DNA of 64,000 bases, from NCBI RefSeq assembly GCF_002993025.1, contig NZ_NXGI01000021.1, positions 1-64,000 of the forward strand, read 5' to 3'. The notes below the pieces were generated by a model, which worked only from the letters and a program-made list of their open reading frames with translations, did not search any database and was not told the DNA's origin. Made by a program: the position numbers and the translations under genes. Below are positions 25,749-36,299 of this stretch, in pieces. The DNA comes from Arcobacter cryaerophilus gv. crypticus (GTDB lineage: Bacteria > Campylobacterota > Campylobacteria > Campylobacterales > Arcobacteraceae). Within the stretch, counting starts at the first letter, position 1. Each line of letters opens with the position of its first letter.

Positions 25749-26777
25749 TTAAATAAAACTCTCTTTTTTATACTCTTCTAAGAACTCTTTTATTTTTTCA
25801 TCTTTGATATTATTTTTTATTGAGTTTTCAAAAGCTTCAAGTAGCATTTCATATGATTTCTCTTTGCTTATTCCTCTTGCTTGAAGATATAAAAGTTGCT
25901 CTTTATTTAAAGTTCCTGTTGTTGTTCCATGGCTAGCTTCAAGTTCATCTATAAATATTTCCAAAAATGGTTGAGCAAAAATAACTGCATCATCACTTAA
26001 AAGTATTGAATTACAGTTTTGGAAAGCTTTTGAATAAAGTCCAGTTTGTGTAACTATTGATCTTATTTTTACAACTGCTCGGCTTTTGTGAAGAAGTGAA
26101 TTTTTATAATTTATATTACTTCTTGAGCTTTGATTGTTGTGAGTTGTTTTTACCAAAGTTGATATATTTGCACTATTTCTTAGTTTATTTAAACCATTTA
26201 ACTCATAGTTTACTTCCAAGCTGTCAATTTTATTTTCAAAACTATTTACACAAAATCCATCTCCAAACTCAAAGTTTGATATTTCTAAATTTGATTTATC
26301 ATCTTGTTTTACTTTACAAGAGAAAATTAAAGAGTTAGAAAAACTCATATCTTGAATTTTTACATACTCTAAAGAGGCATTTTTTTCAACTTCTATTGTT
26401 CTATTTGCCAAAATTGTTGAACTGTTTAAGTTAGAAGTAAAAACTTCAATAACAGTTGCTTTTACACCTTCTTTTACATTAATTAAAAGATTATTTGTAT
26501 ATAGAGTTTCGCTATTTTTTGTATTATTTACAATAATCAAAGGATTTTCTAAATCTTCTGATATTGTTAAAATCTTTTTATTGTTATCGAAACTATTTGC
26601 TATAGAAAATAGTTTTGAATCATAAATCTCATCATCTTTTATAGATTTCAAATCAAGTGCAAAATCCAAAGTTTTATGCTCTTTAAAATCAAAATTAAAA
26701 AGTGAAGTAAAATCTATTTTTAAAAACTCTTCTTCTTTTTTTTGTGGAAGATTTATATTTAGATTAGCTATTTGCAT
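25749..26777 (-). CDS. sufD: Fe-S assembly scaffold subunit SufD
   Basis: A protein of 342 aa with the right-handed beta-helix core shared with SufB, recognisable near the end (AFQNCNSILLSDDAVIFAQPFLEIFIDELEASHGTT...LYLQARGISKEKS). With SufB and SufC it forms the SufBC2D scaffold. The His in ASHGTT matches the residue important for cluster formation in SufD. The N-terminal half is diverged. It overlaps sufC by 14 bases. Confidence 0.92.
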   Translation of the reverse strand: MQIANLNINLPQKKEEEFLKIDFTSLFNFDFKEHKTLDFALDLKSIKDDEIYDSKLFSIANSFDNNKKILTISEDLENPLIIVNNTKNSETLYTNNLLINVKEGVKATVIEVFTSNLNSSTILANRTIEVEKNASLEYVKIQDMSFSNSLIFSCKVKQDDKSNLEISNFEFGDGFCVNSFENKIDSLEVNYELNGLNKLRNSANISTLVKTTHNNQSSRSNINYKNSLLHKSRAVVKIRSIVTQTGLYSKAFQNCNSILLSDDAVIFAQPFLEIFIDELEASHGTTTGTLNKEQLLYLQARGISKEKSYEMLLEAFENSIKNNIKDEKIKEFLEEYKKESFI

Positions 26778-27537
26778 TATTTATTCCTAATGCTTCAAAA
26801 CCTTTCTCATCTAGTTCTAAAGCCAAACTATAATCTCCAGTTTTAGCAATTTTTCCATCACTTAAAATATGCACAAAATCAGGTTTGATAAGCTCTAAAA
26901 GTCTATCATAGTGAGTAATCATAAGAATAGATTTTTTACCATCAAGCATTGAATTTATAACATTTGCAACAATTTTGATAGCATCAACATCAAGTCCACT
27001 ATCTATTTCATCTAGCATTACTAAATCTGGATTTAGCATTAGAAGTTGTACAAGTTCATTTCTTTTTTTCTCTCCACCGCTAAAGCCATCGTTTAAATCT
27101 CTTTGTAATAGTTTTCTATCAATTTCAAATTTATTTGTCTCTTCTTTCACAAGCTTTAAAAACTGCATTGCATCAAGTTCTTCTTTGCCTTCATAAGCTC
27201 TTTTTGCGTTCATAGCAGTTCTTAAAAAGTAGCTGTTGTTTACTCCAGGAACTTCAACAGGACTTTGAAAACTCATAAAAATACCTTCATTTGCTCTTGT
27301 TGTTACATCCATTTGTAGTAAATCTTTCTTTTTAAATGTAACTTTTCCACTTGATACTTCACAGTCATAGTGAGCTGCAAGTGTTTTAACTAAAGTAGAT
27401 TTTCCAGCTCCATTTACACCCATTAGTGCATGAATTTCACCCTCTTTAATCTCTAGATTTAATCCTTTTAAAATCTCATTTCCATTTATATTAACTTTTA
27501 AATCTTCAATTTTTAATAATGTATTTTTTGTACTCAT
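26764..27537 (-). CDS. sufC: Fe-S assembly ATPase SufC
   Basis: An ABC-type ATPase of 257 aa that drives the SufBC2D complex; it is soluble and not a transporter. Walker A GVNGAGKST is at residues 40-48, the signature GFSGGEKKR near 149, and Walker B VMLDEIDSGLD follows. The ELD/EID variation after Walker B is usual for SufC. It starts 2 bases after sufB. Confidence 0.95.
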   Translation of the reverse strand: MSTKNTLLKIEDLKVNINGNEILKGLNLEIKEGEIHALMGVNGAGKSTLVKTLAAHYDCEVSSGKVTFKKKDLLQMDVTTRANEGIFMSFQSPVEVPGVNNSYFLRTAMNAKRAYEGKEELDAMQFLKLVKEETNKFEIDRKLLQRDLNDGFSGGEKKRNELVQLLMLNPDLVMLDEIDSGLDVDAIKIVANVINSMLDGKKSILMITHYDRLLELIKPDFVHILSDGKIAKTGDYSLALELDEKGFEALGINNANS

Positions 27538-27539
27538 AA

Positions 27540-28976
27540 TTAACCCACACTTCCTTCTAATGAAATATTTAATAACTCTTTTGCTTCAGCAGCAAACTCC
27601 ATTGGTAACTCTTTTAAAACCTCTTTACAAAAACCATTTACAATCATAGCAATTGCATCTTCTTCATCTATTCCTCTTTGATTTAAATAAAATAGTTGTT
27701 CATCTGAAATTTTTGAAGTTGTTGCTTCATGCTCTATGTTTGCACTACTATTTCTAATCTCATGATACGGATATGTATGTGCTTGACATTTATGACCAAT
27801 CAAAAGAGAATCACACTCAGAGATATTTCTTGCATTTATAGCATTTTTACCAACTCTAACCAATCCTCTATAGGCATTTATACCTTTCATAGCAGAGATA
27901 CCTTTTGATATAATTGTTGATTTTGTATTTTTACCTAAATGTATCATTTTTGTACCAGTATCTGCTTGTTGTGCTCTTGATGTTAAGGCAACAGAGTAAA
28001 ACTCTCCTACGCTATTATCACCTTGAAGAACACAAGATGGATATTTCCAAGTGATACTTGAACCCGTTTCTACTTGTGTCCAAGATACTTTTGAGTTATC
28101 ACCTTTACATAATGCTCTTTTTGTAACAAAGTTTAAAATCCCACCTTTTCCTGTGTCATCTCCTGGATACCAGTTTTGAATAGTTGAATATTTTATATGA
28201 GCATTTTTAAGTGCAACTAATTCAACAACTGCTGCGTGAAGTTGTCTATCATCTCTACTTGGAGCTGAACACCCTTCATTGTATGAAACATAAGATCCTT
28301 CATCGCAGATAATCAAAGTTCTTTCAAATTGTCCTGTATTTAGAGCATTAATTCTAAAATAAGTTGAAAGTTCCATTGGACATCTTGTGTTTTTTGGAAT
28401 ATAAACAAAACTTCCATCTGTAAAAACAGCACTATTTAAACAAGCAAAATAATTATCAGTTACAGGAACAACGCTTGCTATATACTCTTTTACAAGTTCT
28501 GGAAATCTGTGTGATGCTTCACTAATTGAGCAAAATATAATTCCTAGTTTTTCAAGTTCATCTTGATATGTAGTTTTTATTGAAACAGAATCAAAAACAG
28601 CATCAACTGCAACACCAGCAAGCATTTTTTGCTCTTCAAGAGGAATTCCGAGTTTTTCGTAAGTTTTTAAAATCTCAGGATCAACTTCATCTAAAGAGTT
28701 TAAAGCTTTTTTTGGTGCTGAATAGTATGCATAATCTTGATAATCTATTTTTGGATATTGTAAATTTGTCCAAGTTGGTTCTTCCATTTTTAACCATTTT
28801 TCATATGCTTTTAACCTAAAATCTAGTAAAAACTCAGGCTCATCTTTTTTTGCACTAATTGCTCTTATAACATCTTCATTTAAACCTTTTGCAAAGGTAT
28901 CGCTTTGAACCAAAGTTTCAAAACCTAATTTATAATCTGTGTTTATAATGTCATGTATTTGTTGATTTTCACTCAT
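27540..28976 (-). CDS. sufB: Fe-S assembly scaffold subunit SufB
   Basis: A protein of 478 aa, the main scaffold on which the Fe-S cluster forms. Family marks are [21 protein letters not shown], the Cys-bearing [17 protein letters not shown], and the late [37 protein letters not shown] region with the conserved Cys and Glu. It is the first gene of the operon sufB-C-D-S-E-T, preceded by ACGGAGAAGTC before the ATG and a control region shared with the divergent nifU-like gene. Confidence 0.96.
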   Translation of the reverse strand: MSENQQIHDIINTDYKLGFETLVQSDTFAKGLNEDVIRAISAKKDEPEFLLDFRLKAYEKWLKMEEPTWTNLQYPKIDYQDYAYYSAPKKALNSLDEVDPEILKTYEKLGIPLEEQKMLAGVAVDAVFDSVSIKTTYQDELEKLGIIFCSISEASHRFPELVKEYIASVVPVTDNYFACLNSAVFTDGSFVYIPKNTRCPMELSTYFRINALNTGQFERTLIICDEGSYVSYNEGCSAPSRDDRQLHAAVVELVALKNAHIKYSTIQNWYPGDDTGKGGILNFVTKRALCKGDNSKVSWTQVETGSSITWKYPSCVLQGDNSVGEFYSVALTSRAQQADTGTKMIHLGKNTKSTIISKGISAMKGINAYRGLVRVGKNAINARNISECDSLLIGHKCQAHTYPYHEIRNSSANIEHEATTSKISDEQLFYLNQRGIDEEDAIAMIVNGFCKEVLKELPMEFAAEAKELLNISLEGSVG

Positions 28977-29010
28977 GACTTCTCCGTTAAATTTATTTAT
29001 TTTTAATTAA

Positions 29011-29023
29011 GACTAATATTGTC
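29011..29023. promoter_or_regulatory. IscR-type (Rrf2 family) operator before sufB
   Basis: GACTAATATTGTC matches the core of the enterobacterial IscR type 1 site (GACT-R-WWW-Y-AGTC) at 12 of 13 positions and lies 35-47 bases upstream of sufB. On the sufB strand TTGATA precedes it and TATTAG overlaps it, so binding would block the promoter. No Rrf2-type regulator gene is in the window. Confidence 0.5.
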
Positions 29024-29130
29024 CGATTTGAATAATATCAAAATAAGTATATAATGTAAAGACATAAATACTAATAAAGTAGAAGTAATTTATAAAAAAG
29101 CAATTTATTGCCTATTAAATCGTATTTAAA

Positions 29131-29164
29131 ATTAAGATAAAATTTATCCTATTTTAAATAAGAT
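29131..29164. promoter_or_regulatory. Candidate operator of the nifU-like gene, shared with tpx
   Basis: ATTAAGATAAAATTTATCCT agrees with the tpx element in 17 of 20 bases and contains the palindrome GATAAA-A-TTTATC. The adjoining ATTTTAAATAAGAT agrees with the tpx second element in 13 of 14. Both stand upstream of Fe-S or redox genes. Confidence 0.5.
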
Positions 29165-29216
29165 ACAAAAAAATTTATTATAAAAATAAAAAAATATTAT
29201 AAAGTATGGAATTTAG

Positions 29217-30149
29217 ATGAAAAATTATTCAAAAAAAATAGATGAAAGAATTAATAATCCAAAGAATTTTGGAGAAATAACAAAACAAGAGGCACAAAGT
29301 TTGGGCTGTAAACTAGTTGTTGCAGACTTTGAATCAAATGGAAATGATACTTTAAGAGTATATTTTGCAATTACAAAAGATAAAATAGTTTTTAATGCAA
29401 AATTTAAATCATTCGCAACTGGTTTAATAGTTGCTTTAAACGATATGATGATTGAGTTATGTATTGGAAAGAGTATTGAAAAAGTAGCAAATTTGTTTAA
29501 AACTGATGTTGAATTTGCTCTAAGAGATGAGCCACAAATACCAGCTCTTAGTATTGAAGAGTTACATAATAGTTTTTTAAATTTTGTGATATTAAAAAAA
29601 GTTGCATTAAATTCTGAAAAAAGAGATATGAACGATTTTGATGATGATTATATTGTTTGTGATTGTGCAAGAACAAATTTAAAAACTATAAAAGATGCTA
29701 TCAAAAACTTTGATTTATTAACTATTGAAGATATTGGAAATGTTACAAAAGCTGGAATATTTTGTAAATCTTGTCAAAAAGAGGGCGGTTTAGAAGAAAA
29801 AGAGATATATCTAAGTGATATTTTGGAGCAAACAAGAGCACAAATTGAAAATGAAAAACAAAAAGATGAACCATCGTATATTAATACAAATTTTGAAGCT
29901 ATGACAAAAGAGCAAAAAATAGAGTTAATAGAAGATGTTTTAGATGATGATGTAAGACCAATGCTTGTTATGGATGGTGGGAATATGGAAATTTTAGATA
30001 TTGTAGAATCATCTCCACATCATGATTTATATATTAGATATTTAGGTGCTTGTAGTGGGTGTAGTTCTGGAAGTATGGGAACTTTATATGCTATTGAGTC
30101 TATTTTACAAAGTAAAGTTAATGAAAATATTAGAGTTTTACCAATTTAA
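29217..30149 (+). CDS. NifU-like Fe-S protein with degenerate scaffold domain
   Basis: A protein of 310 aa with the three-part NifU layout. Residues 1-130 align with the IscU-type scaffold (KIDERINNPKNFGEIT, KLVVADF, KFKSFATG), but the three cluster cysteines are gone: the ACGD segment reads SNGND, FGCG reads FATG (Thr69), and HCS reads HNS (Asn118). The middle [2Fe-2S] domain keeps Cys148, 150, 183 and 186. The C-terminal Nfu domain keeps Cys279-x2-Cys282 (GACSGCSSG). It should thus carry or deliver clusters rather than build them on the N-terminal domain. It is divergent from the suf operon, which would supply the scaffold. The domain reading comes from recalled NifU sequences, not from an alignment run. 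Confidence 0.85.
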   Translation: MKNYSKKIDERINNPKNFGEITKQEAQSLGCKLVVADFESNGNDTLRVYFAITKDKIVFNAKFKSFATGLIVALNDMMIELCIGKSIEKVANLFKTDVEFALRDEPQIPALSIEELHNSFLNFVILKKVALNSEKRDMNDFDDDYIVCDCARTNLKTIKDAIKNFDLLTIEDIGNVTKAGIFCKSCQKEGGLEEKEIYLSDILEQTRAQIENEKQKDEPSYINTNFEAMTKEQKIELIEDVLDDDVRPMLVMDGGNMEILDIVESSPHHDLYIRYLGACSGCSSGSMGTLYAIESILQSKVNENIRVLPI

Positions 30150-30202
30150 GATAAAAGATTAGTTATTTTGATACAATAAAATAAACTTTTTTAGGAATTT
30201 TG

Positions 30203-30826
30203 ATGTTTGCTATATACAATAATGGAACTGTAGGATTTAGAAGTACAAGTGACAATTTATATGCTTTGAAAAATGTTGAGGAATTAGAATCTGCTAGGTT
30301 TGAGCCAAAAGAGGGTTTGATTCAAAATTTTTCAAATGAATTAAATAAAGAGAAAAAAGATCAATTCTTAAACTCTTATAAAAAAGTTGCAACTTTAGAT
30401 AATCTTGAACCAGTTTATAAAGCAAGAGATATTATGACACATGATGTTATATATGCTAGAAATGACTCTACAATTGAAGATATATACTATTTAATAAAAG
30501 AAAAAAAAGTATCACAAATCCCAATTACTGGCTTTGGAAAAAAGATAATTGGTATTGTAAACAAAAAAATAATTTTAACTTTACTTATGAATCATTTAGA
30601 TGATACACAAACTATTTTAAAAAGAAAAATCGATGATGTTTATTTACCAGAAGTTTTAACAGCTGATCCAGATTCAGATGTTAGAGATGTTGTTAAAGTA
30701 ATGTTGGATTTAAAGTTAGATGCAATTCCCATAGTTGATGATAGCGATATTTTGATGGGGATTATATCAAAAACAGATATTTTAAAAGCCGTTGCAAATT
30801 TACCAAAGCTTCAGCTTTGGTCTTGA
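30203..30826 (+). CDS. CBS-domain pair protein
   Basis: A cytoplasmic protein of 207 aa. Two CBS domains are clear (about residues 76-130 and 140-200): ARDIMTHDVIYARNDSTIEDIYYLIKEKKVSQIPIT and LTADPDSDVRDVVKVMLDLKLDAIPIVDD. CBS pairs bind adenosine nucleotides or c-di-AMP and regulate a partner; none is fused here. The first 70 residues have no family I know. The start is the ATG after AGGAA; a TTG right before it is in frame but not needed. It lies 50 bases after the nifU-like gene. Confidence 0.82.
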   Translation: MFAIYNNGTVGFRSTSDNLYALKNVEELESARFEPKEGLIQNFSNELNKEKKDQFLNSYKKVATLDNLEPVYKARDIMTHDVIYARNDSTIEDIYYLIKEKKVSQIPITGFGKKIIGIVNKKIILTLLMNHLDDTQTILKRKIDDVYLPEVLTADPDSDVRDVVKVMLDLKLDAIPIVDDSDILMGIISKTDILKAVANLPKLQLWS

Positions 30827-30843
30827 TAAATATAACTTTTTAT

Positions 30844-32094
30844 TTATAAAACTGTTCCATCATCAAAAATAACTTTATCTCTTCCTTGGTTTTTTGCTTC
30901 ATAAAGTAGTTCATCTGCTTTTGCTTGTGCATCTGCAATACAGTTGTAATTATTTCTAAAAGTAACACCAGCTGAAAAAGCAATATTTATTTTATGCTCT
31001 TTATATATAAATGTGCTATTTAAAAAAGCATTTTTTACTCTTTTTATATATCTTATTACTTCTATTTTATCTCTAAAGTTTATTAATGCAACAAACTCTT
31101 CTCCGCCATAACGAGCTACAATATCTTCTTTTCTTGTAAGTTCTTTTAAGATTTTTGCAAAAGATTTTAAAATTTCATCACCACAAGCATGACCATAACT
31201 ATCATTTATCTTCTTAAAGTGGTCAATATCAAAAAATACAATTGCAAAATTTGTTTCAAATATAAAAAACTGTTTTTCAGTCTTTTTTGCTTCAACCTCA
31301 TAAGCTCTTCTATTTAATACAGAAGTTAAAAAGTCATATAAATAATCCTCTTTTGTAATTTGTAGCTCTCTTTCAAGCTCTTCAATTTGCTTATTTAGTT
31401 GTTTAAATCTATCAATATTTGATGACAAAATTCTATTGTTTTCAAGCAAAGAGTCCTCAAGTTTGTAAATAGTATTAATTAACCTTTTTTGAACAGCTGT
31501 TAGCTCTCTTTGTGAAAAATCAGAAATTTCTAAAGATTCTAAATCTTTTTTTATTTTTTTTATATCTTCATTTGAACTATTGCTATCATTTAGTGTTTTA
31601 TCATAGTATCTACTCATTAAAGAAGTTAGTTTTATAATATCATTTGTTTTCTCTTTTAAAACTCTTCTATCAGCTTCAATTCTATTTTTTGCAAAGTTTT
31701 TTATTTTTAATATAGACTCTTTTGATGTTACATTTATTGGATTTTTAAGACAATCAAGAATAAAATCTTCAATTTCTTCTTTTAACTCAAAATTTACTGA
31801 AGGAGCTAAAAGGTCACTAAAAGTAGCAATTAGTGATTTTAATTCATCATTATTTGCTCTTTTTAATAAAATAGGTATTATTTCGAAAATTGAGTTATTG
31901 TGCAGAACTTTTTTTTCATCATTTGTTAGATTTATTAATGCTTGGTTTAGTATGGTTACATCACTATATTCAGTTTTAAAAATCTTAGCTTGTTCCTTAA
32001 ACTCTAAAAAGTAGTTTTCAGGGGTTGTTGGAAGGTTCTTTTGTCTTAATTTCTCTAAAGTATTTTTTGTAATCTCTTTTAGATTTTCATTCAT
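30844..32094 (-). CDS. Diguanylate cyclase (GGDEF) with coiled-coil N-terminus
   Basis: A protein of 416 aa that should make c-di-GMP. The GGDEF domain (about residues 250-413) has an intact GGEEF at 330-334 and an inhibitory I-site RKED at 321-324, five residues before it, so product inhibition is expected. Residues 1-240 are soluble, helical and rich in coiled coil, with no recognised sensor and no membrane segment. Its promoter overlaps head-to-head with that of argH. Confidence 0.9.
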   Translation of the reverse strand: MNENLKEITKNTLEKLRQKNLPTTPENYFLEFKEQAKIFKTEYSDVTILNQALINLTNDEKKVLHNNSIFEIIPILLKRANNDELKSLIATFSDLLAPSVNFELKEEIEDFILDCLKNPINVTSKESILKIKNFAKNRIEADRRVLKEKTNDIIKLTSLMSRYYDKTLNDSNSSNEDIKKIKKDLESLEISDFSQRELTAVQKRLINTIYKLEDSLLENNRILSSNIDRFKQLNKQIEELERELQITKEDYLYDFLTSVLNRRAYEVEAKKTEKQFFIFETNFAIVFFDIDHFKKINDSYGHACGDEILKSFAKILKELTRKEDIVARYGGEEFVALINFRDKIEVIRYIKRVKNAFLNSTFIYKEHKINIAFSAGVTFRNNYNCIADAQAKADELLYEAKNQGRDKVIFDDGTVL

Positions 32095-32120
32095 AAAAGT
32101 GCCTTAAGTTTTTTGAAAAT

Positions 32121-32142
32121 ATTATATCACTTATGATATAAT
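32121..32142. promoter_or_regulatory. Symmetric divergent promoter of diguanylate cyclase and argH
   Basis: ATTATATCA-CTTA-TGATATAAT is a perfect 9-base inverted repeat that contains a TATAAT -10 box on each strand, only 10 bases apart. The plus-strand box serves argH (start 32171) and the minus-strand one the GGDEF gene (start 32094). Occupancy by polymerase should be mutually exclusive. Confidence 0.6.
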
Positions 32143-32170
32143 ATTTACTTAATCTTTAAAGGAAATTTTT

Positions 32171-33562
32171 ATGCAAAATACAAATAATCAGATTTTAAAA
32201 AATACAAATTCAAAGCTACTTGATTTGTTTAATGCTTCTATAATGTTTGATAAAAAACTATATTCTCAAGATATAAAAGGTTCAATTGCACACTCTAAGA
32301 TGTTGGCTTTACAAAATATTATTACAAATGATGAACAAAAAAGTATAGAAAAAGGTCTTTTGCAAGTTTTAGAAGAGATACAAAGTGGTGAATTCGAATT
32401 TTCTTTAGAGTATGAAGATATTCATATGGCAGTTGAAAATAGACTTACTCAAATTATTGGAGAAGCTGGAAAAAAAGTGCATACAGCAAGAAGTAGAAAT
32501 GACCAAGTTTGTACAGATTTCACTCTTTATGTGCAAGAAAAAACAAAATCTATTCAAGAGCAAATAAAAGAGTTAATATCTACTTTTGTTGAAATTGCTT
32601 CAAAACATACAACAACTATAATGCCAGGAATGACACACTTGCAACATGCCCAACCAATTAATTTTGGTTTTCATATGATGGCATATGCAAATATGTTTAA
32701 AAGAGATTTTGAAAGATTTGAAAGCTCATATATAAGAAATAATTACTCACCTCTTGGAAGTGCTGCAATGGCAGGAACTCCACATAATATTGATAGATTT
32801 AAAACAGCAGAACTTTTAGGATTTTATGCTCCAACACAAAATGCTATGGATAGTGTTTCAAATAGAGATTTTGCTTTGGAATTGCTTTTTAATATATCTA
32901 CAATAATGATGCATATTAGCCGTATTTCAGAAGAGCTTGTTTTATGGAGTTCTTACGAGTTTAGATTTATACAAATAAGTGATGAGTATGCAACAACAAG
33001 CTCAATTATGCCTCAAAAGAAAAATCCAGATGTGCCAGAACTTTTAAGAGGAAAAACAGGTCGTGTATATGGAAACTTAATCTCACTTTTAACAATTATG
33101 AAATCACTTCCACTAGCTTATAATAAAGATACACAAGAGGATAAAGAGGGAGTTTTTGATTCTGTTGAAACTATTGAAATCTCACTTAATATTTTAAATG
33201 AAGTTATAAAAACTATGATTGTAAAAGAAGAAAACATGGAAAATGCTTCTAAAATAGGGCATTTGACAGCTACTGACTTGGCTGATTATTTGGTTGCAAA
33301 ACAAAATATGCCATTTAGGACAGCTTACTATATTACAAAAGAAGTTGTACAAAAAGCAAATAGTCTAAACAAAGATATAAGCGAGTTAAATATATCTGAG
33401 ATTAGAAGTTCGGCAAAAGAGCTTGAAAATATAGATGAAGAGATAGTTTCGTATTTAAGCTTAGAAAACTCTATGAATAGTAGAAATTCATTTGGTGGAA
33501 CTTCTACAAAACAGACTAAAGTTCAAATTGATTATTTTAAAGAGTGGTTATCAAAGGCTTGA
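32171..33562 (+). CDS. argH: Argininosuccinate lyase
   Basis: An enzyme of 463 aa that splits argininosuccinate into arginine and fumarate. Family signature [14 protein letters not shown] is present, and [23 protein letters not shown] and the catalytic Ser in the signature loop are intact. The length is normal. It has its own promoter, an AAAGGAA ribosome site and a downstream terminator shared with uvrB. Confidence 0.96.
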   Translation: MQNTNNQILKNTNSKLLDLFNASIMFDKKLYSQDIKGSIAHSKMLALQNIITNDEQKSIEKGLLQVLEEIQSGEFEFSLEYEDIHMAVENRLTQIIGEAGKKVHTARSRNDQVCTDFTLYVQEKTKSIQEQIKELISTFVEIASKHTTTIMPGMTHLQHAQPINFGFHMMAYANMFKRDFERFESSYIRNNYSPLGSAAMAGTPHNIDRFKTAELLGFYAPTQNAMDSVSNRDFALELLFNISTIMMHISRISEELVLWSSYEFRFIQISDEYATTSSIMPQKKNPDVPELLRGKTGRVYGNLISLLTIMKSLPLAYNKDTQEDKEGVFDSVETIEISLNILNEVIKTMIVKEENMENASKIGHLTATDLADYLVAKQNMPFRTAYYITKEVVQKANSLNKDISELNISEIRSSAKELENIDEEIVSYLSLENSMNSRNSFGGTSTKQTKVQIDYFKEWLSKA

Positions 33563-33567
33563 TAAGA

Positions 33568-33600
33568 AAAAAGTGTAGTTAATTAAGACTACACTTTTTA
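33568..33600. terminator. Bidirectional terminator between argH and uvrB
   Basis: AAAAAGTGTAGT and ACTACACTTTTT pair perfectly around an 8-base loop. The arms end in U on either strand, serving the converging genes. Confidence 0.85.
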
Positions 33601-33604
33601 TTGA

Positions 33605-35578
33605 TTATAGCTCTTTAATTTTTGCAATCTCATCTCTAATTCTAATAGCCTCTTCAAAGTTTAACTCACTTGAAGCTTTTTTCATCTGTTTATTTAGCTC
33701 AACTAATAGTTTTTTTCGCTCACTTGCTGGCATTTTTTCAAGTCGCTGTTTTTTTAGAGCAACCGTATCGTACTCTTCAACTTTCAAATTCTTGTCTAGT
33801 TTTCTTGTAGTTGATTTTGGAGTAATTCCATGTAAAATATTGTGCTCTTCTTGGATTTTTCTTCTTCTATTTGTCTCATCTATTGCAAACTGCATAGAAG
33901 CTGTAACTCTTTTTGCAAACAATATAACTCTTCCTTTTTCATTTCTTGCAGCTCTTCCTATAGTTTGAATTAAAGAAGTACGACTTCTTAAAAACCCTTC
34001 TTTATCAGCATCTAAAATTGCAACAAGTGAAGTTTCAGGAATATCAAGACCTTCTCTTAAAAGATTTATTCCAATTAAAACATCAAAAGTTCCAAGTCTT
34101 AGTTCTCTTATTATTTGATTTCGCTCAATTGCATCAATTTCACTATGCATATATTTTACTTTTATTCCTAAATCAGCATAATAACTTGCCAACTCTTCAG
34201 CCATTTTTTTAGTTAAAACGGTTACCAAAACTCTTTCATTTAAAGCTACCACTTTTTTTATTTCATCGTGAAGTTTTTCAACTTGAAATTCACTATCTAC
34301 TATATCAATAACTGGATCAAGAAGCCCAGTTGGCCTTATAATTTGTTCTGCAACAGCAGAGCTTAGCTCTAGTTCAAGCTCATTTGGTGTTGCACTTACA
34401 AATATGTAATTTGGAGCTTTATTTATAAATTCATCAAATTTTAAAGGTCTATTATCAAGCGCACTTGGAAGCCTAAATCCATACTCAACTAAAACCTCTT
34501 TTCTACTTCTATCAGCTGCATGCATTCCTCTAAATTGTGGTAAGGAAACATGAGATTCATCAACAACTAGTAAAAAATCTTTGTCCATTTGAGCAAAATA
34601 ATCAAGTAAAGAGTATGGAGTTTCTCCTGGTTTTTGTCCTGTTAGATGTCTTGCATAGTTTTCAATTCCCTTGCACATTCCAGTTGCTTCAATCATCTCT
34701 AAATCAAATTCAACTCTTTGTTTAAGTCTTTGATACTCCACAAGTTTATCTTCACTTTTAAAATAGTTTAATCTTTTTTCAAGATCTTCTTCTATCTCTT
34801 TAACTGCACGAGCTAGATTACCTTGTGTTACAACAAATGGATTAACAGAGTAGATAATTACCTCTTTTAATTCTTTAATTTTATCATTTGTTAAATATTC
34901 GTGTTTTGATATAGTTTCAACTTCATCCCCAAAAAACTCAACTCTTATAAACTCATCTTCATAATATGCAGGAAAAATATCTATAACATCGCCATTTACT
35001 CTAAAATCAGCTCTATCAAAAAACTTATCATTTCTTTTATAACCCATCTCTATAAGTTTTAATAAAAACTCTTTTTGAGAGTAAGAAAAACCAACTTCAA
35101 CTCTTTGAACCATTGCTTTATATTCACTTGGATTTCCAAGTCCATAGTTTGCAGATACGGATGCAATTACAATTACATCATCAAAAGATAGAAGTGATGC
35201 AGTTGTACTAAGTCTTAATCTTTCTAACTCTTCATTAATTGAACTATCTTTTTCAATAAACAAATCACTTCTTGGAATATAAGCTTCGGGTTGATAATAA
35301 TCATAATAAGAGATAAAATATTCAACATGATTATTTGGAAAAAATTGTTTAAATTCTGAGTATAATTGTGCTGCTAAAGTTTTATTATGAGTCATAATTA
35401 AAGTTGGTTTTTGAACTCTTTCAATCACTTTTGCAATAGTAAAAGTCTTTCCACTTCCAGTAACCCCTAAAAGTGTATTGTACTGGTTACCTTCTTCTAT
35501 ACTTTTAGATAAAACCTCAATAGCCTTTGGTTGGTCTCCATCTGGTTTATACTCACTTACTACTTCAAATTTTGCCAA
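33605..35578 (-). CDS. uvrB: UvrABC excision nuclease subunit B
   Basis: The damage-verification helicase of nucleotide excision repair, 657 aa. Walker A GVTGSGKT is at residues 37-44, the beta-hairpin [12 protein letters not shown] follows, helicase motifs run to [13 protein letters not shown] and QTIGRAARN, and the C-terminal UVR domain ([25 protein letters not shown]) is present. The start is UUG with AAGGA upstream. It is the third gene after greA and the lpxH-like gene on the minus strand. Confidence 0.96.
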   Translation of the reverse strand: MAKFEVVSEYKPDGDQPKAIEVLSKSIEEGNQYNTLLGVTGSGKTFTIAKVIERVQKPTLIMTHNKTLAAQLYSEFKQFFPNNHVEYFISYYDYYQPEAYIPRSDLFIEKDSSINEELERLRLSTTASLLSFDDVIVIASVSANYGLGNPSEYKAMVQRVEVGFSYSQKEFLLKLIEMGYKRNDKFFDRADFRVNGDVIDIFPAYYEDEFIRVEFFGDEVETISKHEYLTNDKIKELKEVIIYSVNPFVVTQGNLARAVKEIEEDLEKRLNYFKSEDKLVEYQRLKQRVEFDLEMIEATGMCKGIENYARHLTGQKPGETPYSLLDYFAQMDKDFLLVVDESHVSLPQFRGMHAADRSRKEVLVEYGFRLPSALDNRPLKFDEFINKAPNYIFVSATPNELELELSSAVAEQIIRPTGLLDPVIDIVDSEFQVEKLHDEIKKVVALNERVLVTVLTKKMAEELASYYADLGIKVKYMHSEIDAIERNQIIRELRLGTFDVLIGINLLREGLDIPETSLVAILDADKEGFLRSRTSLIQTIGRAARNEKGRVILFAKRVTASMQFAIDETNRRRKIQEEHNILHGITPKSTTRKLDKNLKVEEYDTVALKKQRLEKMPASERKKLLVELNKQMKKASSELNFEEAIRIRDEIAKIKEL

Positions 35579-35592
35579 AATAAAATATCCTT

Positions 35593-36297
35593 TTAATTTT
35601 CTAATTTTTCATTTAAAAATTTACCATTTTTAAATCTTGTAAAACTCTTTTGACAAGCTAAAGATGGAATATTTATATAATCTTGATTTCCTATTTTATA
35701 GGATTTTGCTTGATGATAGTGCCCTTCAATAACAATATCTTCTTTATAGTTTTTCACCCTTTTATTTACAAGTTCTTCAAAATAAGTTAAATTATGACAA
35801 ATATTTTTATTTTCTAAAGATTTTTCTATTTTTTTACTTATAAAAAAATTTATATCCAAAAGATTTAGAAAATAAAGAAAATAGCTATTTCTTATAATTT
35901 TACAATACAAATTATAGTGCCAATTTATAAAATTATCACCATGCGATAGAGCTATTTTTTTATCTTCATATTCCAAAAGTAAAGGTTGTTTCTCTCTTTT
36001 TAGAACTCTTATATTTGGAAAAAGTGTTTGTAAATTATAGTCATGATTTCCCTCTAAATAGAAAATTTCATGGCTTATTGAAAGAGTGTTTATATTATCT
36101 ATTAAATTTTGATATTTTTTTACAAAATATCTTGACTCACCTGATATAAAGTCAAAATTATCACCCATTAAAAAAATTTGGCTACAAAATATTTCACCAT
36201 TTTTTATTTTTTCTAAGATTATTTTAAACTCTTGATTTTTTTTATTGTAGTGAGAATCGGCTATAAAAATAGCCTCATCTTTCAAAATAAAACCCAA
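35593..36297 (-). CDS. LpxH-like calcineurin-type phosphoesterase
   Basis: A metallophosphoesterase of about 234 aa. The metal-binding motifs are complete: DSH, GDNFD, GNHD, HGD and GHYH. The arrangement, length and pairing of GNHD with a following C-terminal GHYHQAKSY are like UDP-2,3-diacylglucosamine hydrolase LpxH of lipid A synthesis, which is the best guess. There is no ATG start: UUG at 36297 or UUG at 36285 are the options, both very close to the greA stop. It lies between greA and uvrB in one operon. Confidence 0.7.
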   Translation of the reverse strand: MGFILKDEAIFIADSHYNKKNQEFKIILEKIKNGEIFCSQIFLMGDNFDFISGESRYFVKKYQNLIDNINTLSISHEIFYLEGNHDYNLQTLFPNIRVLKREKQPLLLEYEDKKIALSHGDNFINWHYNLYCKIIRNSYFLYFLNLLDINFFISKKIEKSLENKNICHNLTYFEELVNKRVKNYKEDIVIEGHYHQAKSYKIGNQDYINIPSLACQKSFTRFKNGKFLNEKLEN

Positions 36298-36299
36298 AT

